NCBI GenBank assembly: GCA_013697635.1
Contig: JACCWM010000211.1
Coordinates: forward strand, 62,001 to 126,000
Reading direction: 5' to 3'
DNA length: 64,000 nucleotides
Source of the DNA: Lujinxingiaceae bacterium
GTDB taxonomy: Bacteria; Myxococcota_A; Bradymonadia; Bradymonadales; Bradymonadaceae
This document shows, in pieces, positions 54,765 to 62,508 of the stretch. The notes under the pieces are model-generated. The model was not told where the DNA came from and ran no database searches. It worked only from the letters and a program-made list of their open reading frames with translations. Position numbers and translations under genes: made by a program. How positions within the stretch are numbered: the stretch's first letter is position 1; each line of letters opens with the position of its first letter.

Positions 54765-55562
54765 ATGGCCAAGCGATTTGAAGAGAAGGTGGTCTGGATC
54801 ACGGGCGGCGGCACGGGCCTTGGACTCGCGCTCGCCAACGAGTTTGCCGATCAAGGCGCGTCTGTGGTCGTCTCCGGGCGGCGCGCCGACAAGCTCGATG
54901 CCGTGGTCGAGGCGCTCGAGGCCAAGGGCGTGCGCGCCCTGGCAGTGGCCTGTGATGTGACCGCCGAACCACAAATTGTCGCTGCCGTCGCCGCGATCGT
55001 GGCGCACTTTGGTCGCCTCGACGTCGCCGTGGCCAATGCCGGCTTTAGTGTCGGCGGATCGATCGAGAGCTTGGACGCCGATGCCTGGCGCCGCCAGATG
55101 GAGACCAACGTCGTTGGACTCGCTCAGACCGCGCGTCATGCGCTTCCCGAGCTTCGAAAGAGTGGCGGGCGCCTCGTGTTGGTCGGCAGCGTGTTGGGAA
55201 CGCTCGGCCTCGCCAACAATGGCCCCTACTGCGCCTCAAAATTCGCCGTTCGCGGACTGGGCCAGGCCCTGAGCCTGGAGTTGGCCGGCTCCGGGGTGAG
55301 TTGCACGACGGTGCAGCCCGGATTTGTCGAGAGCGAAATTGGCCGCGTCGACAACGACGGCGTCTACCGCGAGGAGTGGACCGACAAACGCCCGAGTAAG
55401 CTCATGTGGCCAGCCGATCGGGCGGCGCGCGTCGTGGTCAAAGCGATCTGGTCCCGCCGCCGAGAGTACACCTTTACAGCGCACGGCAAGCTCGCCGTAT
55501 TTATTGGCAACCACATGCCCTCGCTTGTCTACCATGTAGCCAAAGCGTTCGGGCCCAAATGA
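54765..55562 (+). CDS. short-chain dehydrogenase/reductase (SDR)
   Basis: This is a classical SDR of 265 residues. The NAD(P)-binding motif TGGGTGLG is at 13-20, and Arg residues after the second strand (SGRRADK) favour NADPH. A CDVT motif, ANAG, the catalytic Ser in VLVGSVLG, and Tyr-x3-Lys in YCASK follow. The C-terminal ~60 residues, with REYTFTAHGKLAVFIGNHMPSLVYHVAKAFG, could pack on a membrane, as in lipid or sphingoid-base reductases. The substrate cannot be set from sequence alone. A GAGG-type ribosome site lies ahead of ATG. Confidence 0.9.
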   Translation: MAKRFEEKVVWITGGGTGLGLALANEFADQGASVVVSGRRADKLDAVVEALEAKGVRALAVACDVTAEPQIVAAVAAIVAHFGRLDVAVANAGFSVGGSIESLDADAWRRQMETNVVGLAQTARHALPELRKSGGRLVLVGSVLGTLGLANNGPYCASKFAVRGLGQALSLELAGSGVSCTTVQPGFVESEIGRVDNDGVYREEWTDKRPSKLMWPADRAARVVVKAIWSRRREYTFTAHGKLAVFIGNHMPSLVYHVAKAFGPK

Positions 55563-55595
55563 GCTCGCCGAAGAGCGCAGCACAGCGCGATTAAT

Positions 55596-55651
55596 GACGG
55601 CGGGCTGCCATGGGTCGACCCCTCAGGGGACCCGACTATGGGGATTTTGTG
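55596..55651 (+). repeat. dispersed palindromic element, copy D
   Basis: GACGGCGGGCTGCCATGGGT, the invariant core CCCCTCAGGGGACCCGAC (55619-55636), and a TATGGGGATTTTGTG tail degenerate from the tail of copies A and B. It lies between the converging SDR and 5'-nucleotidase genes. Confidence 0.8.
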
Positions 55652-55664
55652 AGGGGCAATAACT

Positions 55665-57107
55665 TCAGTAGTCGTGGGGCAGGATACCGCGTTGGGCGCG
55701 GAAAAACATAAAAGGTGTGTAGCGAAGAAAGTTGGAGACGCGTGACATGTAAATGTCGGCGTAGCGCTCGACCTGGCGCGTGAGGTGGCTCTTGTCGTTG
55801 CCCGAGCGCATCAAATAGCCCCAGGTGGGATTGAAGTCCGTGCCGTCTTGGATGACGAGTGGGCCGATGCGGGCGTCGATCTTGACGAGCTCGCGGCGCA
55901 GCTCCGCGATGCGTGAGCTGAGCTCTTTGGGATCCTGGTTTTCCTCGAGAGGCGGGCCGTAGCCGCCCTGGCGGCGTTGCAGCTGCAGGCGCGCCTGGGA
56001 GAAGAGGTCTTCGAGGGCGACCTTCTCCATCATCAGCGCGTGGATCTGGTCCTGACGCTCGCTGGCCAGCGAGATCGCGTGGATCTCCTCTTCAAGCTCG
56101 CGCACGACCAGAGCGGTGCGCCAGCGTAGCACGTTCTTGGTGACGTTGACGTCGGCAAAGAGATGATCGCCAACATAGAGGATCTCGTCGCCGGACATGC
56201 CCAAAAAGTCCTCGATGACCGCAGCGTTGCCTCCCAGATAGATGCCGCCTTCTTCGAGCGGGCCGATCCAGGGGCTGAGAAGTCCCTGCTCGGTGACGAC
56301 CTTGAAGATTGGGCCGCTTTGGGAGAAGAAGGCTGGCTTTCTGGCTGAGACGACGATCAGGTGAAAGAGCTCGCGCCAGGTCATGTCACCGGGCAAAAAG
56401 GCGTCGAAGGCATATTCAAGCATAAAGCGCGTGTACTCCCACTCGGAGTTGGTGATCACGATCATCTTCTTGCCGGCTTCGCGCTGATCGAGCAAGGTCA
56501 GGGGCATTTGCGGGTCGAGATCGACATAGCGTTCCGGAGTGGCCATGATTTCGGCCTTGAGCTCGCCCTCGATGTGGGCCGCGTCGAGCAGGTCTTGGAC
56601 GCGGTTGTAGAGATCGTGATAGCCGAGCACCTCGGGCAGCACGCCGCGGTCGAGCAGATCGACGAGCTGTGAGTACATGCAGCCGGCCGAGATCGAGAAG
56701 AAGGTGTTGAGGAAGATGTAGCGGCTTTCGTTGAGGTCGACAAGGATGCGCGAGTAGGCCTTCTTCATCGCGGCATAGCTCAAGACCTCCATGCCGTGGG
56801 CTGCGCGCCAGATGTAGCCAAAGCGGTTGGCCTTGACGATGTTTCCAAGCTTGACGTCGATGATCAGTCCGCGCGCGACCCACTGCGGATCGAAGTGCAG
56901 ATCCTCGACCGGCCAGCCCACAGCCAACAAGCGCTGTTTGATGTGCTCATAGGCACGACCCTCCCAGGCCTCGACGTTGTAGTGGACCAGTGTGTAGTCC
57001 ATGTCATAGCCGATCGCCTTGATCGAGCGCAGGTTGAGGGTGCGGTTGCAATAGATGCCACGCTCAAAGGGTATGTCGGTATAGATCTCCTTGGTGCCTA
57101 AGGTCAT
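55665..57107 (-). CDS. HAD-IG family 5'-nucleotidase
   Basis: This is a cytosolic haloacid-dehalogenase hydrolase of 480 residues. Motif I is AIGYDMDYTLVHYN, with the D-x-D nucleophile pair near residue 35. Motif II is VITNSEWEYTR, and the acidic motif is GDEILYVGDHLFADV. This is the purine 5'-nucleotidase (cN-II-like) branch, which dephosphorylates nucleoside monophosphates. A coiled segment (~375-440) is typical of the long bacterial members. AGGAG lies seven bases before ATG 57107; the frame extends upstream into the next gene without coding character. Confidence 0.9.
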   Translation of the reverse strand: MTLGTKEIYTDIPFERGIYCNRTLNLRSIKAIGYDMDYTLVHYNVEAWEGRAYEHIKQRLLAVGWPVEDLHFDPQWVARGLIIDVKLGNIVKANRFGYIWRAAHGMEVLSYAAMKKAYSRILVDLNESRYIFLNTFFSISAGCMYSQLVDLLDRGVLPEVLGYHDLYNRVQDLLDAAHIEGELKAEIMATPERYVDLDPQMPLTLLDQREAGKKMIVITNSEWEYTRFMLEYAFDAFLPGDMTWRELFHLIVVSARKPAFFSQSGPIFKVVTEQGLLSPWIGPLEEGGIYLGGNAAVIEDFLGMSGDEILYVGDHLFADVNVTKNVLRWRTALVVRELEEEIHAISLASERQDQIHALMMEKVALEDLFSQARLQLQRRQGGYGPPLEENQDPKELSSRIAELRRELVKIDARIGPLVIQDGTDFNPTWGYLMRSGNDKSHLTRQVERYADIYMSRVSNFLRYTPFMFFRAQRGILPHDY

Positions 57108-57129
57108 CTTGGTACTCCTGAACGTGCGA

Positions 57130-60100
57130 TCAAAGCGTGGGGCGTTGGAAGTCTTCGAGGTTGAAAAAGCTACAGTCGGGCATGGCCATCTTCTCGAAGC
57201 AATGATCATCGCGCAGCTCCTGGCCGCCGGTGACCAGATACCAGCCAACTTGATTGGTCATGAAGGTGTTGATGTCGAAGGCCGCCGTCGGCCTGGGTGC
57301 GTTGAAGGTGTGCTCGCCATAGGTTGTCAGATAGGGAAGGCGCAGTCCGCTGATGCCATAGGGTGTTGTGACGGTGGCCCGAAGGGGTTTGTCGGTGGTC
57401 GGCTTGACGTCGTCGTTGTCGGGCTGGCCAGGCAGGCGAAAGCGGCCTTCGTCGAGGTTGTCCGGGTCGAAGAGCGTGTTCGGATGGCTGGGAAAGCGAT
57501 TGAGCCAGTGGATGCCCTCGTAGACGAAGTTCTTGATCAGAAAGTCGTTCTGGGTCGTGCCATAGCGCTCGTCGAACTCGAGGGTATCAAGCACGCCGGC
57601 TGAGCGGGCCATGGCCAAAGCGGTGCTGATCGGTACTGTCTGATCGCCGAGCGTGCCGACGGCGACGAAGTTCGTGCCGCCCTCTCGAAACGCCGGCGTC
57701 TCATAGGGATATTTCAGCGGGCGCAAAAAGTAGTGAGGGGCGTAGACGGCCGGATCGGCCACCTCGAGCAAGGTCTGAGCGATGCCAATGAAGCTGCGAA
57801 AGCGTGGCGTCTGACGCTTGAGCCCCCAGCCCTGCATCAGGGCGGCGAGCGGCGCGCCGGCCGGATAGACGATGTTTTGAAAGATCAGGTTTTGGGGAAA
57901 GGTATCGATGGTCTGTTTGAGTTGCCCGCCAGCGTCATAGATCTCGATGACAAGCGGGTCGCCGTAGATGCGCGGATTGTCGGCTGTTCGCAATCGGAGC
58001 TCGCGGGCGTGTTCGCTGTCCTCGACGCTCGCAGGGTCAAAGGAGCGCAGGCACTGTCCCTGGGGTTTACACGTGCCGTCGGCGGCGCAGTAGTTGTTGT
58101 TGGGACACTCGACGTCGTTGCAGCGGCGCGCGACGGCGCAGCCCATGAGTGTATCAAAGGCGCTGATCTTGGGATTGAAGCCCATGCGGGCGCGCCGCAT
58201 GGTGCCGGGCTCGGCGTCGGTGGCCACACTGACGCGAAAGCCCCCACCGCGCACCAGGGCATAACTCTGGCGCTCGTCTTCTGGGATCAGGTGGTTCTTC
58301 TCGCGCACGAGGTTTCGAAGCACGACGCGATCGCCGTCTTCAAGCAGGTCGATGTCACCAAAGTGCACCAGCGCGTCGCGCTCGGCCGTCGCGAGCAACC
58401 ATTCAAGGCGCATCTGCCCGGTGCGCTCGCCACGTTGGTTGACGTACGGCCTGCCGACGAGCGCAGGCCCGACCATGCGCAAGACGACGCCAGCGCGCAC
58501 GTTGCTGATCGTGGTGCGAAGCGCAATGTCGGCCAGCCCACCGCCGCCGGCGTTGGAGACGGCGGCACGAATGGTCGGCTCGATGCCAGCGAGAACACCG
58601 GTTTGCAGACCACCAAGGGAGGTGCCCCAGGCCAGGTAGGCGCGCTCGCCGCCAAAATCGACGGTGCCGTCGCCGTTAAAGTCGCCGGCAATCTCGGAGC
58701 GTCCATTGCCGCTGTGGTCCCAGTCGGAGATGATCGCGCGGCGCGCGATCACATAGGGGTCGCTCTCGTCGATCGTGTCGGGAAAGAGGCGCTTTCCGTC
58801 AAAGGATCGAAGGATGCGCACGAACTGCATCTGGTCGATCGTGGTCTGGCGGATCATGTCACGCGAGTGCAGCAAATCGGAGGTGAAGTAGTCGCCACCG
58901 GTGTCGGCCATGCCATCGTTGGTCAAATCGCGGGCGCGATGATGCTCGAGCACCCCCTTGAGGTTTGGAATGCCTCGACTGGCGGCGACACGCTCGACGG
59001 CCACCTGGTACTCGGGCGGAATGGAGAGTCCGTGGCCAACTGCATCGATCGTGCAGGTCGCCAGGCCGAACTTGGCCATGGCGCCAGCAAAGACCAGAAT
59101 TTCCAGGCGTGTTGAGCCGATCGCGTGACTGTAGATGATCACCGGAAACGGCGCTGCGCGCCCCGGGCGAGCCTTGGGCACCATACAGATGAAGGGCACC
59201 TCGGACGCTCCGACATGGGCCTCGCCATTCTCCAGATCGATCCAGAAGGACTCGTCGTCCTCGAGCAAGTTGGCATCCGCGAGCGCTGCAGCGAGTCCTT
59301 TTGCACCCAGTCCGCTCTTGTCGGCCAGAAAATTTGGTGAGAGGAAGCTACCCGAGACCATGTACTCGATATTCTTGAAGGATTCCTCAATAACGCGTGC
59401 GCCTTCGGGGCCAGCTTCTTGAGCGGCGATCGGGATAATCAGCGCGAGCAGGCTCGACAGGTCGAGGGTCATGGGCTCGTCGGCGCCGGGTTTCTTGGCG
59501 TTGTGGATGGTGTGCAACTCGGCTGGAAAACGCTCGCCAAGCCACTTGAGCGAGCCATGTCCGTAGAGCCCGGCGCGCACGGCCTCGAGCTCCTCGGTTG
59601 CCACCTGTGTGGTGAAGCTCCAGGCAAAGCGCACATCACGCAGATCCGGCCCGAAGCGCTCGGGCAGCTTCGCTGGCAGAATCTCGCGAAGCGGCTCGAG
59701 GTCCGAGGTCTGGTTGGTGTGGTTGACGAAGTCAAAGGGGCTGTCGACGGGCAGGCCATTGGCCCCGCGAAGGGCGCGTGTGAGCACGACGGCGTAGGTC
59801 GTGCCCTGGGCCAGCGGGTGGACGGGGCGCATGATCAAGGTGTTGGTCTCGCGCTCGTAGAAATCGAGCATCTGACCGGGCTCATAGGGATCGCCGCCCG
59901 GTGTACGTGTGTTGGGCACGCCCTGGATGCCGTCGTCGTTGCTGTCGGCCATTGGATCGAACACGCCTTCGACCTCAAAGGGGGCTTCGGTGCCCGATTC
60001 GAAGAGCAGATTCGTGCCCATTGCTCGCGAATCATTTACGAAATAGCCGTTGGGTCGGGCCAGCGTAATCGGAAAGTTGCCGCGTCCCAGGTCGAGCAAC

Positions 60101-60555
60101 TCGAGCTTGCCAAAGTCCGGGCTCTTTCGATCGATGTTGACCAGGTAGACGGCGTCATCGGAGAAGTCGGGCACGTCCTCGTGATGGCGGGCGATGATAT
60201 TCTCAATGTCGAGCGGCGCATCAAAGGCAACGCTCAAGGGTGAGAAGAGGCCAAAACCGCTCATGCGATTGATGTACAAGCGCACACGCTCTTCGGCGTG
60301 GGTGGCGCCCAGCCTGGAGATGTTGACCCGCTTGCCGGTGGGGCTTGCCGGGTCGATGCGTGTGGCAATATCGTTTGGAAAGGGAATCTCGGGAAATGGA
60401 CGCACATCGACGTCAAAGAGCACCTTGGGTCCGCCCGTGGGTGCAGCGATGCGCAGGCCGACGGGCCCACTGTCGTCCAGGCAACTCGAGAAGATCATGG
60501 TGCTGGCCAACAGGGCCAGCCAGCACCGATGCCGCGCCGCTTCTTGGAAATTCAT
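57130..60555 (-). CDS. large lipoprotein with alpha/beta-hydrolase domain
   Basis: This protein has 1141 residues. A signal peptide ends MIFSSCLDD (lipobox). Residues ~45-300 form an Ig-like/bacterial-lipase N-terminal region (FPEIPFPNDIATRID, RPVHPLAQGTTYAVVLT). An alpha/beta-hydrolase core follows: FPVIIYSHAIGSTRLE (oxyanion region), AYLAWGTSLGGLQTGVLAG with the nucleophile Ser in G-x-S-x-G, and a late FVAVGTLGDQTVP that could supply the acid. An EF-like phrase (DFNGDGTVDFGG) and a Cys-rich stretch (CNDVECPNNNYCAADGTC) are inserted. It is probably an outer-membrane esterase or lipase; the substrate is unknown. It starts 6 bp after the ppa stop, so they are likely one operon. Confidence 0.82.
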   Translation of the reverse strand: MNFQEAARHRCWLALLASTMIFSSCLDDSGPVGLRIAAPTGGPKVLFDVDVRPFPEIPFPNDIATRIDPASPTGKRVNISRLGATHAEERVRLYINRMSGFGLFSPLSVAFDAPLDIENIIARHHEDVPDFSDDAVYLVNIDRKSPDFGKLELLDLGRGNFPITLARPNGYFVNDSRAMGTNLLFESGTEAPFEVEGVFDPMADSNDDGIQGVPNTRTPGGDPYEPGQMLDFYERETNTLIMRPVHPLAQGTTYAVVLTRALRGANGLPVDSPFDFVNHTNQTSDLEPLREILPAKLPERFGPDLRDVRFAWSFTTQVATEELEAVRAGLYGHGSLKWLGERFPAELHTIHNAKKPGADEPMTLDLSSLLALIIPIAAQEAGPEGARVIEESFKNIEYMVSGSFLSPNFLADKSGLGAKGLAAALADANLLEDDESFWIDLENGEAHVGASEVPFICMVPKARPGRAAPFPVIIYSHAIGSTRLEILVFAGAMAKFGLATCTIDAVGHGLSIPPEYQVAVERVAASRGIPNLKGVLEHHRARDLTNDGMADTGGDYFTSDLLHSRDMIRQTTIDQMQFVRILRSFDGKRLFPDTIDESDPYVIARRAIISDWDHSGNGRSEIAGDFNGDGTVDFGGERAYLAWGTSLGGLQTGVLAGIEPTIRAAVSNAGGGGLADIALRTTISNVRAGVVLRMVGPALVGRPYVNQRGERTGQMRLEWLLATAERDALVHFGDIDLLEDGDRVVLRNLVREKNHLIPEDERQSYALVRGGGFRVSVATDAEPGTMRRARMGFNPKISAFDTLMGCAVARRCNDVECPNNNYCAADGTCKPQGQCLRSFDPASVEDSEHARELRLRTADNPRIYGDPLVIEIYDAGGQLKQTIDTFPQNLIFQNIVYPAGAPLAALMQGWGLKRQTPRFRSFIGIAQTLLEVADPAVYAPHYFLRPLKYPYETPAFREGGTNFVAVGTLGDQTVPISTALAMARSAGVLDTLEFDERYGTTQNDFLIKNFVYEGIHWLNRFPSHPNTLFDPDNLDEGRFRLPGQPDNDDVKPTTDKPLRATVTTPYGISGLRLPYLTTYGEHTFNAPRPTAAFDINTFMTNQVGWYLVTGGQELRDDHCFEKMAMPDCSFFNLEDFQRPTL

Positions 60556-60561
60556 CAGCCT

Positions 60562-61176
60562 TTAGTCCCCAAATTGTTCGTCGTAGTCGGCGATCGCCGC
60601 CATAACCAATTTTTGTGCGTGTTCTGCGCCATAGATCGTGTCGACTTCGACCTGCGCGGCTTCCTCGCCAGGCACCATCTTGTAGGTCAAGAAGTAGTGG
60701 CGAAGTCGCTCGATGAGCACGGCGGGCACATCATTGATCTCATCGGCCATGCCCCAGACGTTGTCGTTTTCCAACACGGCCACGATCTTGTCGTCGGCCT
60801 CGCCATTGTCGATCATGTGCAGCCCGCCAATGACCTTGACGTTGAGCAGCACCTCGGCGCGATTGATCGGCCGCTCGCTCAGCACGCAGATATCCAACGG
60901 ATCTTTGTCACCCTTGTCGGCCTTGGCAGACAGCGCCCCGACGCGCGGACCGCAGTAGGTTCGCGGAATGAATCCGTACAGCGCCGGTGGCTGCGACGAA
61001 TAGCGCTGAGGCCGGTCGACACGCAAGTAGCCGGTTTCTTTGTCGATCTCGTATTTGACCGAGTCGAAGGGTGTAAGCTCGATGTAGGCGTGCACGACGC
61101 GCGGCGCGTCAGGCCCGACCGAGAGACCATGCCAGGGATGGGGACGCCAACGGTAGAAAGGGGAGGGAAAAGCCAT
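60562..61176 (-). CDS. ppa: inorganic pyrophosphatase, family I
   Basis: This cytoplasmic enzyme hydrolyses pyrophosphate to drive biosynthesis. The protein has 204 residues, somewhat longer than the E. coli enzyme. Metal and substrate residues are visible: the E-I-D-K-E-T-G-x-L start of the active sheet, [10 protein letters not shown], and [12 protein letters not shown] (D-x-D-P-L-D). A later [10 protein letters not shown] and a helix with HYF and YK follow the family order. ATG at 61176 is preferred because GGAG lies nine bases upstream; ATG at 61191 is the alternative. Confidence 0.93.
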   Translation of the reverse strand: MAFPSPFYRWRPHPWHGLSVGPDAPRVVHAYIELTPFDSVKYEIDKETGYLRVDRPQRYSSQPPALYGFIPRTYCGPRVGALSAKADKGDKDPLDICVLSERPINRAEVLLNVKVIGGLHMIDNGEADDKIVAVLENDNVWGMADEINDVPAVLIERLRHYFLTYKMVPGEEAAQVEVDTIYGAEHAQKLVMAAIADYDEQFGD

Positions 61177-61293
61177 CTCGACGAGCTCCATGCGGGGGGT
61201 ATTGGTGCATAAATAGCGGATGAATCGTGGCCATTCGCTGGGTGCGTGTCAATGGGGATTTCGAGATGGGCAGGGCAGGCCACGCCCGGCGGC

Positions 61294-61355
61294 CATAATT
61301 CGCATAATCCTGAGGGTCGGGTCCCCTGAGGGGTCGATCTTTGACAGCCCGCTGC
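61294..61355 (-). repeat. dispersed palindromic element, copy E
   Basis: On the minus strand this reads GCAGCGGGCTGTCAAAGAT, the invariant core CCCCTCAGGGGACCCGAC, then CCTCAGGATTATGCGAATTATG, in which the GYGAAT tail reappears after a short insertion. This copy lies between the tandem genes galE and ppa rather than between converging ones. Confidence 0.78.
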
Positions 61356-61369
61356 GACAATTCGCCCGT

Positions 61370-62356
61370 TTAGCTTTGGGGGGGCGAGGCGCCTCGCTCC
61401 CATGCGTAGGCGGTGCGCACGATGGTGTCGAGATCGTCGAAGCGTGGCGTCCAAGAGAAGAGTTCACGTAGTTTCGAGGAGTTGGCAGTGAGTTCGGGCG
61501 GGTCGCCGGCGCGTCGGGGTGCCAGGCGGACCTCGAAGTCGGTGTTGCTTGCCGACTTGACGGTGGCCAAAACCTCTTGGACGGAGAAGCCGTGGCCGTA
61601 GCCGCAGTTGAGAATCTGGGAGGCGTGGCCGGCGCTGAGGTGCTCGAGGGCCATGACGTGTGCGGTCGCAAGGTCGCTGACGTGGATGTAGTCCCGAACG
61701 CAGGTGCCGTCAGGGGTTGGGTAATCGGTGCCAAAAACTTCGATGAAAGGGCGCCGACCAAGGGCGGTCTGGGTGGCGACCTTGATCAGATGCGTGGCCT
61801 CGGGCGTGGACTGTCCGGTGCGGCCCCTTGCGTCGGCGCCGGCGACGTTGAAGTAGCGCAGCGCAACGTAGCGAAAGTCGTGGGCATGGGCCAAGTCGGC
61901 GAGCATCCACTCTGTCATCAGCTTGGAGCGGCCGTAGGGGTTGATCGGCACGGTCGGGGTAAGCTCGGTGACCGGCGAGTGCTCGGGGATGCCGTAGACG
62001 GCGGCGGTCGAGGAGAAAATGAACTTGTCGATGCCGTGGCTGGTGCAGCTCTCTAGCAGGGAGCGCGTCTTGGAGGTGTTGTTCAAGTAATACTTGAGGG
62101 GATTTGAGACCGACTCGGGAACGACGATGCTGCCGGCAAAGTGGAGCACAGCCTGAGCCCCAAGCTTTGTGAAGATCTGGCCGACGCGCTCGGTATCGGC
62201 GATATCGCCTTCGATGAACTCGGCCTGCGCCGGCACGTTCTCGCGAACACCGGTGACGAGGTTATCGAGCACGACGACCTCATGGCCGGCATCGAGGAGC
62301 TCAAAGGCGACGTGACTTCCGATGTATCCGGCACCGCCGGTGACGAGGACTTTCAT
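61370..62356 (-). CDS. galE: UDP-glucose 4-epimerase
   Basis: This is an extended-SDR sugar-nucleotide enzyme of 328 residues that interconverts UDP-glucose and UDP-galactose, feeding surface polysaccharide. MKVLVTGGAGYIGSH is the NAD-binding start, then LHFAGSIVVPES, catalytic Ser-Thr-Ala in FSSTAAVYG, and Tyr-x3-Lys in NPYGRSK. The GalE phrases ALRYFNVAGAD and GTCVRDYIHVSDLA are intact. The start is taken at the canonical MKVLVTGG; 16 in-frame residues upstream lack support. It is divergent from a flippase gene, consistent with a polysaccharide locus continuing beyond the window. Confidence 0.95.
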   Translation of the reverse strand: MKVLVTGGAGYIGSHVAFELLDAGHEVVVLDNLVTGVRENVPAQAEFIEGDIADTERVGQIFTKLGAQAVLHFAGSIVVPESVSNPLKYYLNNTSKTRSLLESCTSHGIDKFIFSSTAAVYGIPEHSPVTELTPTVPINPYGRSKLMTEWMLADLAHAHDFRYVALRYFNVAGADARGRTGQSTPEATHLIKVATQTALGRRPFIEVFGTDYPTPDGTCVRDYIHVSDLATAHVMALEHLSAGHASQILNCGYGHGFSVQEVLATVKSASNTDFEVRLAPRRAGDPPELTANSSKLRELFSWTPRFDDLDTIVRTAYAWERGASPPQS

Positions 62357-62508
62357 GGGGACTGGCCTGGGTTGGTGGTATGCGATGGCTTTACACGTGG
62401 TCAATGAAACTAGTGCAAGTGTTGGGTGAAGGCAACGGATAAGGCCAGCTGGTTAGGGTTGCGGATCTGGACGCTCTGAGAGGGGCGTGGTAGGGCGATC
62501 CGGGTGCG

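Noticed and set aside
62376-62404. galE promoter (TTGACC with CATACC)
   Set aside because: The -10 matches only three bases and would leave about 15 bases before the start codon; too weak to list.
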